In this document: piece by piece, positions 11,456 to 22,727 of the stretch
How the letters are laid out: each line of letters opens with the position of its first letter
How positions within the stretch are numbered: the first letter of the stretch is position 1
NCBI GenBank assembly: GCA_017163975.1
Contig: JAFFSR010000300.1
Span: 1,257,501 to 1,321,500, forward strand
Reading direction: 5' to 3'
Origin: Anastatus disparis
Lineage: Eukaryota; Arthropoda; Insecta; Hymenoptera; Eupelmidae
Length of the DNA stretch: 64,000 nucleotides
Notes under the pieces: model-generated
Databases searched by the model: none
What the model was told of the DNA's origin: nothing
Seen by the model: the letters and a program-made list of their open reading frames with translations, nothing else
Position numbers and translations under genes: made by a program

Positions 11456-11960
11456 CCCTATTGAAAAAAACACGTGTTTGTTGCACGTGAAAAAAACACG
11501 TGTAAAATACACGTATTTTTTACACGTGTTTTTTACATGTAAAATTTGCGTGTTTTTTCACGCATATTTTTCACGTGTTTTTTTCACGTGTATTTTTCAG
11601 GTGTATTTTTCACATATTGTTTTATAGCTTTTTGAAGAGCTTCTACTGTCCGGCCTCTTATATCTGCGTCTCCCAAATTTGTGTAAGGGATGACAAAACG
11701 TAGAAAAACGCCACCTAGCGACTTAAAGTCAAACTTGACTTTATGTCGCTAGGTGGCGTTTTTCTAAATTTTGTCATCCCTTACACAAATTTGGGAGACG
11801 CAGATATAAGAGGCCGGACAGTAGAAGCTCTTAGAAAAGCTATAAAACAATATGTGAAAAATACATCTGAAAAATACACGTAAAAAAAACACGTGAAAAA
11901 TATGCGTGAAAAAACACGCAAATTTTACATGTAAAAAACACGTGTTTTTTTTAAATAGGG
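11456..11960. mobile_element. Foldback element F2, CACGTG-word arms
   Basis: A 505-bp palindrome bounded by CCCTATTGAAAAAAACACG and, reading inward from the right, CCCTATTTAAAAAAAACACG. It is flanked by a 2-bp duplication TG (11454-11455 and 11961-11962). The outer arms are tandem variants of ACACGTGAAAAAT. The inner 110 bp on each side contain a non-repetitive core that is shared almost word for word with F5 (34129-36041): a TATATCTGCGTCT block, then AAGGGATGACAAAAC, then CGCCACCTAGCGAC. The arms meet near 11733. The open frame on the minus strand is a by-product of the repeats. Confidence 0.85.
11709..11758. promoter_or_regulatory. Paired CTCF-like motifs at the centre of F2
   Basis: CGCCACCTAGCGAC (11709-11722) faces GTCGCTAGGTGGCG (11745-11758) across a 22-bp centre. 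The word CGCTAGGTGGCG agrees well with the insect and vertebrate CTCF core (roughly CCRSYAGRTGGCRS). Some 50 bp outside each copy lies GATATAAGAGG, which is TATA-like. That the motif matches is an observation from the sequence. Binding by CTCF is inference. Confidence 0.4.
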
Positions 11961-11962
11961 TG

Positions 11963-12537
11963 CAAATTGTGTAACAATTGGTAAGACGTGTTATGCCGTA
12001 AATCTGAACCACATGCAGCGTGCGTCATAGAACGACACTACCTATTGATTAAAAAAACTGTCATTAATCAGTGAACTGACCTCGAGCCTCGTATACATGA
12101 TTTCGTCTGTGATATGAAATAAGTATCTCAATTTTTGAATACACAAATTCTGTACAAACCTTTGTATACGAACGGCATCGCTCCAGACCTCACTGAAAAG
12201 TGACGGCCTTCTCGAGTGTAAAAGGCGATATGGATAATTGTAGTGACTAGTATCTTAAATATTACTTGTAAATAACGTCTAAATCTTCGTAAAAAATTTT
12301 TTTCTATTATTATTCAATCGCCAAGTATAATTACGCTCGAATATAGTTTAAAACCATAATCTATAATAGCATGCTTTAGATAACGATTGTTTTGTAGATG
12401 TAGTGTAGAATCATTTAATCGTAATTTTATTAATATATATAATATATAAATAAATTGAATTATAGACCAAAATTTAGATTTAATATTTGTTGACATTAAT
12501 TACAACTATAAGTGTAGGAAAAAATTTTATTTCAGTT
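11963..12537. other. Unannotated stretch
   Basis: Mixed-composition sequence without a credible ORF, TIR or RNA gene. The small open frames here have no recognisable content. Confidence 0.3.
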
Positions 12538-12781
12538 CACACGAGATCTCATATGAGATCTCATGTGAGATCTTATGTGAGATCGGGTATTGGGAAAAAT
12601 TATACTTTTCGCGCATGAGATTTCACATGAGATCTCACGTGAGATCGGGCATCAGGAAAAATAAAATTTTGCGGCACATGAGATCTCGTTTCATTTTCAA
12701 TCGTGAGATCTCATGTTAGATCTCGTGTGTGATCTCACATGACATCTCACGTGAGATCTCATGTCATTTTTTTCAGTAGGG
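12538..12781. mobile_element. Truncated GAGATCTC foldback (F3 family) with intact right terminus
   Basis: It consists of repeats of ATGAGATCTCACGTGAGATC interrupted by two copies of GGGTATTGGGAAAAAT / GGGCATCAGGAAAAAT. The right end reads TTTTTTTCAGTAGGG, so inward it is CCCTACTGAAAAAAATGACA. The left terminus was not found. It directly abuts F4. Confidence 0.6.
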
Positions 12782-13643
12782 AATATGGAAATAATTTATG
12801 TGAAAAACTGTAAATAATAGTAAATAATTGTAAATAACTGTTAAAAAATGTAGGAATTGAGACATAAATAATAGTTATTTACAGTTATTTACTATTATTT
12901 ATTATTAATTACTATTATTTACAGTTATTTACAGTTATTAACTGTTATTAACTGTTATTTACAGTTATTTACAATTATTTACAATTATTTACAGTTTTTT
13001 ATAATCATTTACAATTATTCATAATTATTTACAGTTATTCATAATTATTTACAGTTATTTACATTTTCAAAAATTTTTGAATTAGTGGATAATTTAATGT
13101 TATTAATAATTATTTATAATTATTTATAGTCATTTACAGTTATTTACAGTTTTTTACAGTTATTTACAATTATTTATAATTATTTACAACTATTTACAAT
13201 TTTCCATAGTTTTTTACAATTATTCACAGTTATTCACATTTTTAAAAATTTTCGCCTATATATAAAATTATTGAATAAATTCGTGATAATTTTCGAAAAT
13301 GTAAATAACTGCAAATAATTGTAAAAAACTATAAATAATCGTAAATAACTGTAAATAATTGTGAAAAAAGTGAATAAATGTAAATAACTGTAAATAAATA
13401 TAAATAACTGCAAATAAGTGTGAATAACAATTAATAGGTGTAAATAACAATTAATAACTGTGAATAAGTGTAAATAGCAGTGAATAATTGTAAATAATTT
13501 TAAATAACTGTTATTTATGTCTCAATTCCCACATTTTTTAACACTTTCCTACAGTTTTCTACAGTTATTTACATTTATTTACATTTATTTACAGTTATTA
13601 ACAGTTATTTACAATAATATCCAAAAATTTTTTCCATATGGGG
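12782..13643. mobile_element. Foldback element F4, TTATTTACAG-word arms
   Basis: The arms are tandem degenerate copies of TTATTTACAG (left) and CTGTAAATAA (right), with the switch in orientation near 13260-13290. The right terminus is CCCCATATGGAAAAAATTTT read inward. The left edge reads ATATGGAAATAATTT, so the first few bases appear lost where it meets the F3-family fragment. It is non-coding. The decamer itself is not self-complementary, unlike the words in F2, F3 and F5. Confidence 0.7.
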
Positions 13644-14518
13644 AAATCATATTTAAAAAATAAAAATAAAATAAATATCAACTCAATGAGGTCTATGAGA
13701 AAGCATTGCGCCGAAGCACTTGGCAGATTGTATCAAAATAACTGCAGATTAAATTAATTGTTAAGATTCTGATATACTGAAAACAAGTATAACCAGTCTC
13801 AAAACGATGAAAATAATTGCTAATTTATGTTGCCAGTCTTCATGTCAACATTTAAAGTTTTGAAAAACACGTGAAAAATATTATTTTTATTTTATTTAAT
13901 TATATGTATATAAAATACATATTTTTATGAAATAACAAATTCCTTCTATATAATATAAGAAATGAATAAAAAATTAATTAAAAATGTATAAAAAATAAAT
14001 TAAAAATGAATACATAATGTATGCTTGATGAATTCATTATGGATTATATTGTATACATTTTGAATTCATTAAATATTCAAATTAGGTGACATATTATGCT
14101 TAATTTATGAATTCATATTGAATTATTTGAGAATATTTAGTGATTTCTTAGATTAATCATGATAAGTTAATTAATAATTCAACGAATACATATTTAATTC
14201 TTTTTTAATACATTTCAAAACATTCATTATGAATTTGAATGATGAATACTTTCTGGGTACATTTTGAATATCTATGCCGTCTGGGTTGAATAATTCAAAT
14301 GAATATTTTTGAATCCAAGAAATTATTATTTTGATTCGAACCTTTCATTTTTTGAAATGAGAAGATATTTATTTAATTTTAACAGAAGAGCCTGATAAAC
14401 TTTTAGTCTTGAAATATAAATATTGATTTTATTCAAAAAATATTTTTGTATTAAATATTATTTTGATTCAATCCTTGCATCTTTTGCAATAAGAAAATAT
14501 TTATTTAAGAGCAGGCCG
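13644..14518. repeat. AT-rich region with recurrent TGAATTCATT-type words
   Basis: Between about 13960 and 14290 there are many copies of GAATTCATTATG, TGAATTCATT and AATGAATAC in both orientations, ending near two CTGGGT words (14266, 14282). This resembles an eroded foldback built on GAATTC, but I cannot place both ends. No gene is seen. Confidence 0.35.
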
Positions 14519-14814
14519 GATTCGCTGTCCTTGTTTAATTGAGATTTTTGTTATTTTCTCAAGTGTTAATCGATGTATCTGAAAATTGAAGGTTAAGCGC
14601 AATGGATATTCTTATTATGGATATTTATGCAAAAAAATTCTACTGGTTTGTTCTTGAGAAAAGTAAGGAACGCTAAAATAAAAGTTCATGTTCATGATAT
14701 TTTTGCGTTCCTTACTTTTCTCAAAAACAAAGCGGTAGAATTTTTTTTCCTTGTGTATAAATATTTATAATGATAATATCTATTGCGCCTAACCTTTAAT
14801 TTGCAGATACATCA
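14519..14814. mobile_element. TTAA MITE, right end missing
   Basis: It begins after TTAA (14515-14518) with GAGCAGGCCGGATTCGCTGT, very like the ends of families A and B. From about 14569 the sequence becomes a palindrome (CGATGTATCTGAAAATTGAA against TTTGCAGATACATCAG) centred near 14690. The expected outer right arm is absent after 14814, where an unrelated pyrimidine-rich stretch starts. The copy is therefore truncated or split there. Confidence 0.55.
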
Positions 14815-15070
14815 GTTGTATATGGGGCGCTATAGCGAGACATATCGATTTTTCTCCCTCCCCCTCCCCTTCATCAGGGGTGTTATAGCGAGACATATGG
14901 ACTTTTCCCCCTCTCCTCCCATTGTCTCTTTCGGCTACCTACCTGGGGTTGTTATAGTGTTCATGGTGGGTCCTCCCTGTCTTCCCCTACCTCTCTGCTT
15001 GGGGGAGTGTTGTACACAGGGCGGTATGGTCTGAAAATAATTTTTCTCTTTCCCCTCCCCTCTAATATCT
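14815..15070. other. Pyrimidine-rich block, possible element edge
   Basis: The plus strand is strongly C/T-rich (CCCTCCCCCTCCCCTTCATC, CTCTTTCCCCTCCCCTC). It contains two copies of TATAGCGAGACATAT about 55 bp apart (near 14832 and 14886). Composition differs sharply from the neighbours. It directly follows the broken MITE and precedes the Polinton region, so it could be the left border of that element. I found no matching inverted copy downstream. Confidence 0.3.
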
Positions 15071-15516
15071 ACGGTAACTAAAAAGTAATTTTTATGTATA
15101 TGTATACTTAATTTAAAATATAATTAAAATAATATGTATACTTACTTTAAAATATAGAAACCTTATAAAAATTTTAAATATTAAATAAATAAAATTGTAC
15201 ATTCTATAATAATAATATCAATTAAAAAAGTTTAAACAAATCATTTGAAATTTAAAATATGTATGTTATCAAATGAAAAAATTAATTAGAACATAAAAAT
15301 TAATATTTTGTGAAATATTGTTGATAATTAAATTTTAAAATATGATTTTAAATTTCGTTTTTCTTTTTAATTAAAAGTATATAATATAAATTTTTAAGGA
15401 ATAGGTGGATAAGGTAAAAATGAAAAATTAACAAATTAAATGCGCTAAAATTTTTTATTTAATACCTTGATATACATGAGTAGTCATCAGAGGTTACTCG
15501 ATTTTCTATTATATAT
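15071..15516. other. AT-rich stretch, nothing identified
   Basis: No ORF, TIR or structured repeat was seen between the pyrimidine-rich block and the end of the minus-strand gene relic. Confidence 0.3.
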
Positions 15517-16542
15517 TTACGAGCGCTGAGAGTCTTGATTAAGAATTGCATTGAACTCTTCTTTGGAGATAATTTCGAAGAATTCTTCCACTCTGTACGA
15601 ATATTTCGTCAGCTTTTAATCGCTCTCGTATGTTACGCGAATCTTTGCTGAATTTTGAGCAGCTTCAAACCACCATATATGATTTATTACATTCTTTCTT
15701 AATGTTGTAATCAGCACTGAGGTATAATTTGGATACTGAAAAAAATTAAAATTATAAATACATTGAATTAAAAAAGTAATAATTATCAATAAAAGTTTTC
15801 AAATAATTTAAAAATTTTTAAGAATAGAAAAATGTTTACATGAATTTACACTTTTATTTAATTACTAATAATTAAAAATTGATTTAAAAAATTAAGCTTT
15901 TTACTATAAAAAAAGGTAGGTGTATAAATATTAAAAAAAAATAAAAAAAATATTGATACTTACTACCCTATTATTCTTGCTTGTAAGTATGATACACTGC
16001 AGTATCATACACTGCACGCTTTTTTTCGTTATTTCTAAATGTTGGAGATCTATATCCTGGTGAGGTCTTGTTAGTGGGATAAGGCTATTGAAAAATTCTT
16101 CCTCCGTCAAACTGATCGATGGTGTTGTTATAACGATCGCCTTGGCGTATAAAATTTCTTGAGCTCAATAATAAATTATACGCCTATTCTCATGACACTG
16201 TCGTTGCGCGATTCTATTTGCCAGGAAATCAAGTTCTTCCTTGCACTGGCTGATATTTATTCCTAAATCTGATAATTTTTTTAATTTTTTCATCGGATCT
16301 AGAAATGTTGTTTCCCGCACTTTCGCGAAGTTTCTCACTTTTTCGTCGATTATAGCTGTTTTTTGTTTTTTTCCCACTTTTCTTTCATGTATAATTATAA
16401 CTTCCTCCGTGTCGTTCTTGTTGAGGTTATTAATGTTTTCTTTGTCATTATTATCACTATTATCACTGATATCTATAAGTTCTTCTATATTTCCTATTTT
16501 CGGCATTTCCGATCTTCTTTCAATGATTGTATCGAACCACAT
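15517..16542 (-). pseudogene. Unrecognised spliced minus-strand gene with two in-frame stops
   Basis: Exon 1 runs from ATG at 16542 down to about 15964; exon 2 is 15735-15517. The intron (15963-15736) has a GTAAGTATC donor and a TTTTTTTCAG acceptor, and the reading frame is preserved across it. The N-terminal 45 residues are acidic (ISDNSDNNDKENINNLNKN), followed by a Lys-rich segment and then EEFFNSLIPLTRPHQDI. Exon 2 opens YPNYTSVLITTLRKNVIN and includes HIWWFEAAQ. A TGA (16167-16165) and a TAA in exon 2 interrupt the frame, and a 12-bp tandem duplication (CAGTGTATGATA-type) lies near 16000. I do not recognise the family. Its position next to the Polinton suggests it may be an opposite-strand Polinton cargo gene, but a host gene relic is possible. 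Confidence 0.5.
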
Positions 16543-16582
16543 AATTTCATTGTTTTCTTCTTCTTCACTGTTAACATTTTTT

Positions 16583-17180
16583 TGGTTATGATCACTTTTT
16601 CAAATGTCACATGCTAATGAAGAAACAATGTTCCGAATAGATACTTCTTTCGTTGTCTCTTCTTCTACATCAATACTTTAAGAAACAACAACACTATTCT
16701 CCTACACTTTTCTCCTATACTTTTTGATTATTCTTTTCCATTTTTTGTTTTAAAAAAAAAATATTTTTTTGTTGAAAATGAAAAAATATTTTTTTGTTGA
16801 AAATGAAAAAAAAGTATATCCTCCTCAATAAGTTTCCAGAATCAAACTAAAAAACTTTGAATATCGATCTTGCGAAAAAAACTCAGTGTTGGGTCTTTTT
16901 TTTCATAAAATTATCTATGAATATGAAGATAGAAGAAGAAGAAAAAATTAGCGAAAACATATGCTCTGTTAGGTATTTAAGGGAAGCAATAAGTATGTGC
17001 ATCTTGTAAGTATCCAAAACATTTTTAACACCTAGTATGTTAATATTGCGTATTATCAGATATTCTTTATCTCCCTTTTTTTGAAACCTATGTTTTCGCA
17101 TTTGTAGAAATGGAGGGGTGGATTTTACGTAAAATTATCTGTAAACATTAAATAGTACACGAGCCATTGTGGGGTATTTT
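16583..17180. other. Stretch without supported gene
   Basis: It contains a poly-T/A-rich segment with a short tandem duplication (TATTTTTTTGTTGAAAATGA at about 16759 and 16787). A 72-codon minus-strand frame (16883-17101) has no recognisable motif and is probably chance. Confidence 0.3.
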
Positions 17181-17422
17181 CACTGATAAGCATACCGCTT
17201 GCAAGGTGTAGAAGAGAGAGAAAACTTTTCTTGCAGCTTGTATCCAGACCGTCCTTACGCGTATAATATTATTTTATTTTTTTTTTTGGTTCACGTATAA
17301 TTTTCATTAAAATTTTTCTTGCAGCTTGTATGATAACCGACTTTATACATATAATAGTGTTTCCCTATTTTTCTGTTAATCGATATTTGCGACAATTTTT
17401 TTCTCTATGAGAAATAAAAGTC

Positions 17423-17430
17423 TATATAAA
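17423..17430 (+). promoter_or_regulatory. TATA box upstream of the PolB gene relic
   Basis: TATATAAA sits in CTATATAAAGTGAAACT. About 30 bp downstream is TCATATAGTTCTCTGC, a plausible start region, and the first PolB-linked reading frame begins at 17587. Further upstream, TTTCTTGCAGCTTGTAT occurs twice (near 17226 and 17317) as a direct repeat. Confidence 0.35.
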
Positions 17431-17586
17431 GTGAAACTATTTTTTCTCATATAGTTCTCTGCTACGATAGTGAATAGAAGCTGAAATTTTGATTGTCTAG
17501 TGATTTTTTATTGCGAAACCATAAGAAATATTGTGGAAGACAATTTTCGTGTGATTATTTTACGAATTGGTCAATATTAATGTTAT

Positions 17587-17848
17587 GTGAAATCGTGTTA
17601 TACTATACGAAGAGTGTGTAACTTAACGTTGTGTAGAAAAGTTCATCGTATGACATGTTTCTATCTTAAACAGCAATTAAAATTTTTTTTATCATCCGTG
17701 CCGTTACGTCTGATTGCGCGATTGTATAATAGATTTAAAAAAAAAATGAACTTGCTGTATCAACAGCCGCTGAATATGTGAAATCAAGAAACCTGGAAGA
17801 TGCCTATGTACTGCAGGAACTAATGAATGAATACAACGAGTATCGATG
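17587..17848 (+). pseudogene. Polinton PolB-linked N-terminal exon relic
   Basis: Two frames joined by one indel in an A-run (about 17743) encode a basic N-terminal segment, then a helical segment with TAAEYVKSRNLED and LQELMNEYNEYR. The exon ends at a strong splice donor, GTAAGTATAAG (17848). Charged helical leaders like this precede the conserved region of Polinton/Maverick DNA polymerases in insects. The next exon-like sequence begins near 18550. An intron of about 700 bp, now containing a long (TA)n run (18293-18340), would separate them. Assignment rests on position and general character. Confidence 0.4.
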
Positions 17849-18286
17849 TAAGTATAAGATACTTTTCAAATTAAATTGTTTCTCTTATGAATAAAAAAAA
17901 CAGATTGATTTCAGCACTTCCGATCTAATCAGGTTTATGAGAAAGGTCGAAATATTCTTGTTTCTTTTGAATAATTTTTATAAAAATTTACAATCAATTT
18001 ATTATTAATTTCGCTACTATTTCATTATTTAACGAATTAATAATTCGTTATTTACTTCAACTAATTGTTTAAATGTATATATTTGTATTGAATTTCAAAT
18101 ATTATTTTCGATCCATCACATAACATTTGTTTGGGTAGTTTACATTTGTAAGAAAATGATTTATAATTTCATTTTTGGTTTATAAAACTATGTATCAATT
18201 ATGAGATCTCATGTTAAATTTTCAATTTTTAAATAAATATTAATATTAAAAATGATAGTTTAAATTTTTATATATTTAAATAATAA

Positions 18287-18344
<58 letters not shown>

Positions 18345-18539
18345 TTAAATAATCGCGAGTAGAATTTTTAATATGAATAGTTTTTTAAAATAAATTTTTA
18401 AAATATTATTCAATAATAATAAAGTAAGATACGAATATTTATTTAGCAATATTAACATTTCTATCGTTTATCGCATAAAAAAAAATTTAAAAGTTTAAAT
18501 ATAAAATTATTTAAAAAATATTATTAATATGCAAATTAT

Positions 18540-18910
18540 TTTTTCAACGCTGGAAATATTGCGAAGAAGTTGGGAACGGACAGCAACGAGGATTTATTCG
18601 ACCGCGTAAATAACGAAAATCATCTTATCGGAAATCATGATATGCCAGGTACATCTGGAAACAGTGCCTGGCAACGATTATTCGTTATACCTTCACTTTC
18701 TTCGTCTTACGATACTTTTGATTTAAGCGTTCCTTCACAAGTTATAGATCGCGATGCTGAAATGTTTGTTAATGAAGAAGAAGAAGAAGAAGAAGAAGAA
18801 GGAGAAGAAGAAGGAGGAAGGAATGGAATCAGGCAAGAACAGCAGCCGCCAGAAATAATCGTTGATAGCGACGCCGAAACGGTCTTCAATGAAGAAGAAG
18901 AGAAATAACA
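18540..18910 (+). pseudogene. Acidic Polinton-linked exon relic
   Basis: An open frame reads through NIAKKLGTDSNEDLFDRVNN and MPGTSGNSAWQRLF, then a Glu-rich tract (about 25 Glu) coded largely by GAA/GAG repeats, and stops at 18906-18908. The first part is coding-like. The Glu tract is low complexity and explains mirrored Ser-rich frames on the other strand. It lies between the N-terminal exon and the polymerase, all on the same strand. No catalytic motif is seen. Confidence 0.35.
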
Positions 18911-19058
18911 AGAAGAAAGAATTGAAAATAGCCGATGTCACGTGCAGTTTCAACAGGACTTTGGAGAAAATTTTTAATCTGAGTCCGTTTTTGATTCCAA
19001 AGACGAAGAAGGAGTTAATGAAGAAATAATAAGACCGATCGGGTAAATAGCACATACT

Positions 19059-19691
19059 ATGATCGTTAATTATCCAGAGGCATTCAGTGCTACCTTAAGA
19101 GCCTTAAATCATAATGGGTCTATATATGGTAGTGGTAGCAACGATGTACTTAATGAGATAGAAAGCGGGGCAGCAAATCCAGCAGGGCCCTTTGAAAGTA
19201 GGCAAGAACGGAGTATTCTGTTACACGGTTTTTATGCTCAAAGAGTATCGGAAGAAGAGATCATTCCATCAAATCGTCGACTGCACGCACATGATTTTTC
19301 ACTCTTTTGATGAGGACGTGTTAGATCGACGAGTTAATGAGTGTAACGGATTTTTATTATAATTATAATTTTTATTATTATTTTTATTATTATTATTCTA
19401 TTGATATTATTATTATTTTATTATTTTATTACTATTTATAAAAATTTTTTTCATTTGTATAAAGTAATACGGAGAGAAGAAAACGGCGTTGATAACGTGT
19501 TAAATTTAAATTCAAGATCTCTGGAGATTTACGCCCAGAACATTAGACCAGTTCGACGCACGCAAGAATTACGATGGTTTCATATCATGGCTGAAGATAT
19601 GGAATCAGCATTGTATACAGATTTGATTACAGATTTAGCCGATTTACTCGATCTTGTACACAATAGTTTAAATAATCCTCCAAAAGAATAA
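19059..19691 (+). pseudogene. Two further Polinton-linked exon relics
   Basis: Segment one (19059-19310) contains FSATLRALNHNGSIYGSG and ends in HGFYAQRVSEEEIIPSNRRL. Segment two (about 19467-19691) contains NLNSRSLEIYAQNIRPVRRT and a leucine-rich helix ending DLLDLVHNSLNNPPKE. Between them is a very AT-rich 130 bp that fits an intron (donor-like GTAACG near 19341, acceptor-like ATAAAG near 19466). Function is unknown. Strand, spacing and coding-like composition tie them to the PolB gene that follows. Confidence 0.35.
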
Positions 19692-19924
19692 AAATTTGAG
19701 AAAATTATTTTTATTTTTCGTTTATTTAATTTTAAACGTTGTAAACATAAGTAAATAAATAATTTTAATAACAATAGTAATAATAATATCAGTAATATTA
19801 ATAATAATAGTAATAATAATAACAATCATGTAATATAAAAATTAAAAATTCTTAATTAAATTTTTTAAATAAATTTTCGAAATACTTATTTAAAATTTTT
19901 TCCTAAACATAAAATATTTTTATA

Positions 19925-20770
19925 GCATCATCATCATCATCATCCCTCGTAGAAACATCAACACCAGCTGAAATTTATGTTACGCTTCTTTCTGTCACAG
20001 ATGGAGAAGAACAAGAAGAAAAAGGGGAGAAAGGGTGGGGAGCCACAAATGCATCAGAGAGAGAACAGTGGAGTATGTCTATGTAAGCGAGATCGTCAAT
20101 AGGAATGAGTATGCGCGAAAGAGTGAATCGCGCGTGAGTAAGGTAGAAAATGTTTAAATAGGTAGCGGTAGAGGCGCTAGTGTGGAGGAATTTTCAATAA
20201 GACCGCCGGGCGTAAGATTTGATATTAATCAACAAAAGAATCATTACATAAGAAAATTTCAAATAAATGCGACAAGATTAGTACTTTGCATGCGTCCCCC
20301 TACGGAAAATTTTAATCCTGTTTTATGGTTAGAATTGGTTATGCGGGATATTCACGCGTATTTGATATCGTTAGGAGAAGAAAATGACTTAGTAGGAATT
20401 ACTGTAAAAAGTATTCACTTTAGTCATGGCCCAGCCGGAATGTCACTTAGACCGATTTTTAATTTTAATTACGATGATTTATGGGAACTTGACTCAATAT
20501 AAATTTAACTCAGAGTAACGAAAATTTCCAGATAGACGATAGTTTTATTTTAGAGGCAACGTATATTAGTTTACCCCGAGGTACCGGTCAGAAAAATAAA
20601 TTAAATATCAACATATTGCATAAAGAATCAATAGTTTGTATACAGAATAAAGATAATTTATGTTTGCCACGAGCCTCAGTTGTTGGAGAGATGTATGTAA
20701 ATTATAAAAAAAATAATTCAATCGATATGAAAAGTAACATGAAAAATAAGTGAACTGTCATTCGCGATGG
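19925..20770 (+). pseudogene. Polinton PolB: conserved N-terminal region
   Basis: After an acceptor-like TTTTTATAG (ending 19924), a Ser-run exon leads to the conserved block. It contains RKFQINATRLVL, LVMRDIHAYLIS, SIHFSHGPAGMSLRPIFNFN and DLWELDS, then a frame change near 20500 into NENFQIDDSFILEATYISLP and NKDNLCLPRASVVGEMYVNY. These are the hallmark N-terminal blocks of the long family B DNA polymerases found in insect Polintons, just ahead of the zinc-binding and exonuclease parts. One frameshift (about 20500) and a TGA near 20750 break it. Role: replication of the Polinton from protein-primed ends (family knowledge). Confidence 0.75.
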
Positions 20771-20780
20771 ACGTAGGTCT

Positions 20781-21459
20781 ATGCAAAAAGAGAACGCTTT
20801 ACAGCTAATAAAAAACGCTGGCCTTAATATTCCAACGGAAGGCTGGGGGTTCCACGAGATAGATAAATTTCAGAAGTACTATACTAGACTTGGCATTGCA
20901 ATACAAGTATATGATAAAAGTATTTTGGATGCGGAGAACCACCATTCTTTAATGGTCGTGCGTTAATTAAACAATCCCAAAATAATGTGGATTTGCAAGG
21001 TGTTATAAATTTATATTATGATTCTGATGAACATCATTATCATACTATTTTAAATGTAACCAGAGCAGCGGATAATAATTTTTTCTGCGAATATTGTAAT
21101 AAATGTTACAAATATCCCGACCAACACCAGTGTTCAAATGAATGTCCAAACTGTTTTGTATCGCTATCATGTGAAAAAGAAAACAGTATAATCTTGGAGT
21201 GTAACGAATGTCATAGAACATTTTTCAATAATGCTTGTTACAAAAATCACCAAACAAATGGAAGCTATAAGGCCAAAAATAAAAAAATTTGCCTGTTAAA
21301 ATTAGTCAAGTTTGTAATAAAGTTATTCATGTTCACAGAAACAAGCATGTATGTGGAGTTAATTGGTGTAAGCTTTGTTGAGGAAAACATTCCGTTAACA
21401 AGTTATGTTACATGCGTTCTCTGTCCACGAATGAAGATGACAATAGAAGCGACTTAGAA
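20781..21459 (+). pseudogene. Polinton PolB: zinc-finger-like region
   Basis: It continues the polymerase: ENALQLIKNAGLNIPTEGWG, then FQKYYTRLGIAIQVYD. After a frame change near 20965 comes a Cys-rich stretch with at least ten Cys in CxxC spacing (CEYCNKC, CSNECPNC, CNECHRTFF) followed by NNACYKNHQ. The last part (CGVNWC.. LCYM) lies in a shifted frame near 21345-21410. Cys-rich modules of this kind sit upstream of the exonuclease in insect Polinton polymerases. Stops and two frameshifts make it non-functional. Confidence 0.7.
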
Positions 21460-22130
21460 AAAAGAAAGAAAACTCCGTTTGTATCCTACGATTTAGAAAC
21501 ACAGCAACATACAGAATTGAGATGTCACACTACCACGCGATTACGCGTTCCTAACTTCTGCGTTGTTCAGCAAACGTGTGATGATTGTTTGGAGAATAAT
21601 GATTTTCCTCAAAGATGCGATACTTGTGGTATTCGAGAACATGTTTTTTAAGAAAACCCAATTGGGCAATTTTTAGATATGTATATTCGCGAGAGAACAG
21701 TTTTCAAGCAAATTATATGCATTGCACACAATGCTGGTCGTTTTGACGCGCAATTTATGCTCAAAGAATCAGCAGAAAAATATAATCAAACATCACCCCA
21801 GGTGATTTTTAACGAACAATATATAATTTTGTTACAATGCAGTCGAACAAAATTCATCAATAGTTTAAATTATTTCCACATGAAATCAAACGCATTAACA
21901 GAAACTTTCGGCTTAAAAAGGGCTGTTTTCCTCATCTGTTTATTACCGTTGAGAATGAAAATTATGTAGATCCACTGCCAGATCCGCATTTTTACGCGCC
22001 TGATTCCATGTTGCATGATGGAAGAGGATGGAGAAAATTTTTCACGTGATACAATTTCGAAACTTTGAGCTGATGCGTATTTGATTTTAAAAACGAAATC
22101 GTAGATTATTGTCGCATGGACGTTGAAATT
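21412..22130 (+). pseudogene. Polinton PolB: 3'-5' exonuclease domain
   Basis: Motif Exo I is visible as VSYDLETQ (Asp and Glu, near 21480). Exo II is IAHNAGRFDAQFML (Asn, Phe and Asp near 21720-21760). Exo III is YCRMDVEIL (Tyr and Asp near 22106-22130). The domain spans three frames, with breaks at about 21650 (TAA before ENPIGQFL) and 21930-22100. All three catalytic motifs survive, so decay is by stops and frameshifts and not loss of catalytic residues. Proofreading during replication is the expected role (family knowledge). Confidence 0.8.
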
Positions 22131-22700
22131 TTAAAACGCGCATGTTTGGCCTCTAGAAAAATTTTCTTAGACGTAAGACGAATCTGTCCATTTACAAGTG
22201 CGACTACTATCGCAAGTGCATGTTCTCTCGTTTATAGAAGGAATTTCTTATTACCCAAACCCATTGGCATTATACCTCCTACAGGGCATCGTTCTGCTGA
22301 TAAACATTCTCAGAAGTCAATTAAATGGTTATTAGCCTGTGAAAGTGAAACCAGTCGTGAAATAATTCATGCTGGCAGAACGAAAGAATTCATCTTGCCC
22401 GAAGGTTTTCTCGCAGACGGATTTTTACCTCCTGCATCGGGAAATCAGGATGAGAAGGTTATAATTTTCGAATATGAAGGTTGTTACACGCATGGTTGTC
22501 CCATATGTTTTAATAAAAATTGGGATACGCGCATCGCTTTTGGACGTACGCTTAATGAAGTTTATGAAAATACACTTGTAAAAATAAATAAAATTCGACA
22601 AATGGATACGAGGTTCGCTGTATATGGGAATGCGAATTCGATAAAATTAAACTTGAAAATCCGGAAATAGCTGAATACGTGCGTAATCACCCTTTAACGA
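22116..22700 (+). pseudogene. Polinton PolB: linker between exonuclease and polymerase
   Basis: An open stretch of 184 codons from the Exo III motif contains FTSATTIASACSLVYRRNF, then GHRSADKHSQKSIKWLLACE and a Gly/His/Cys segment YEGCYTHGCPICF. This order is typical of Polinton polymerases between Exo III and polymerase motif A. It ends in a stop at about 22670, and the following 50 bases are out of frame. Confidence 0.75.
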
Positions 22701-22727
22701 AGTAGAATAACGTTAAACTCTCGAGAA

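Noticed and set aside
12534..12781. GAGATCTC words as a restriction-modification or recombinase site cluster
   Set aside because: The words are the arm repeats of the F3 foldback family, seen again at 9692, 38762 and 52398.
1951..13643. CRISPR-like array suggested by short regularly spaced repeats
   Set aside because: The repeats are degenerate, inverted about a centre and lack unique spacers; the window is eukaryotic. They are foldback arms.
18293..18340. Long (TA)n run as a regulatory or origin signal
   Set aside because: It is a plain microsatellite in a presumed intron, and similar runs flank element G. No further structure supports a special role.
18707..19055. Ser-rich and Phe-rich minus-strand frames
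   Set aside because: They are antisense shadows of the GAA/GAG (Glu) tract of the plus-strand acidic exon.
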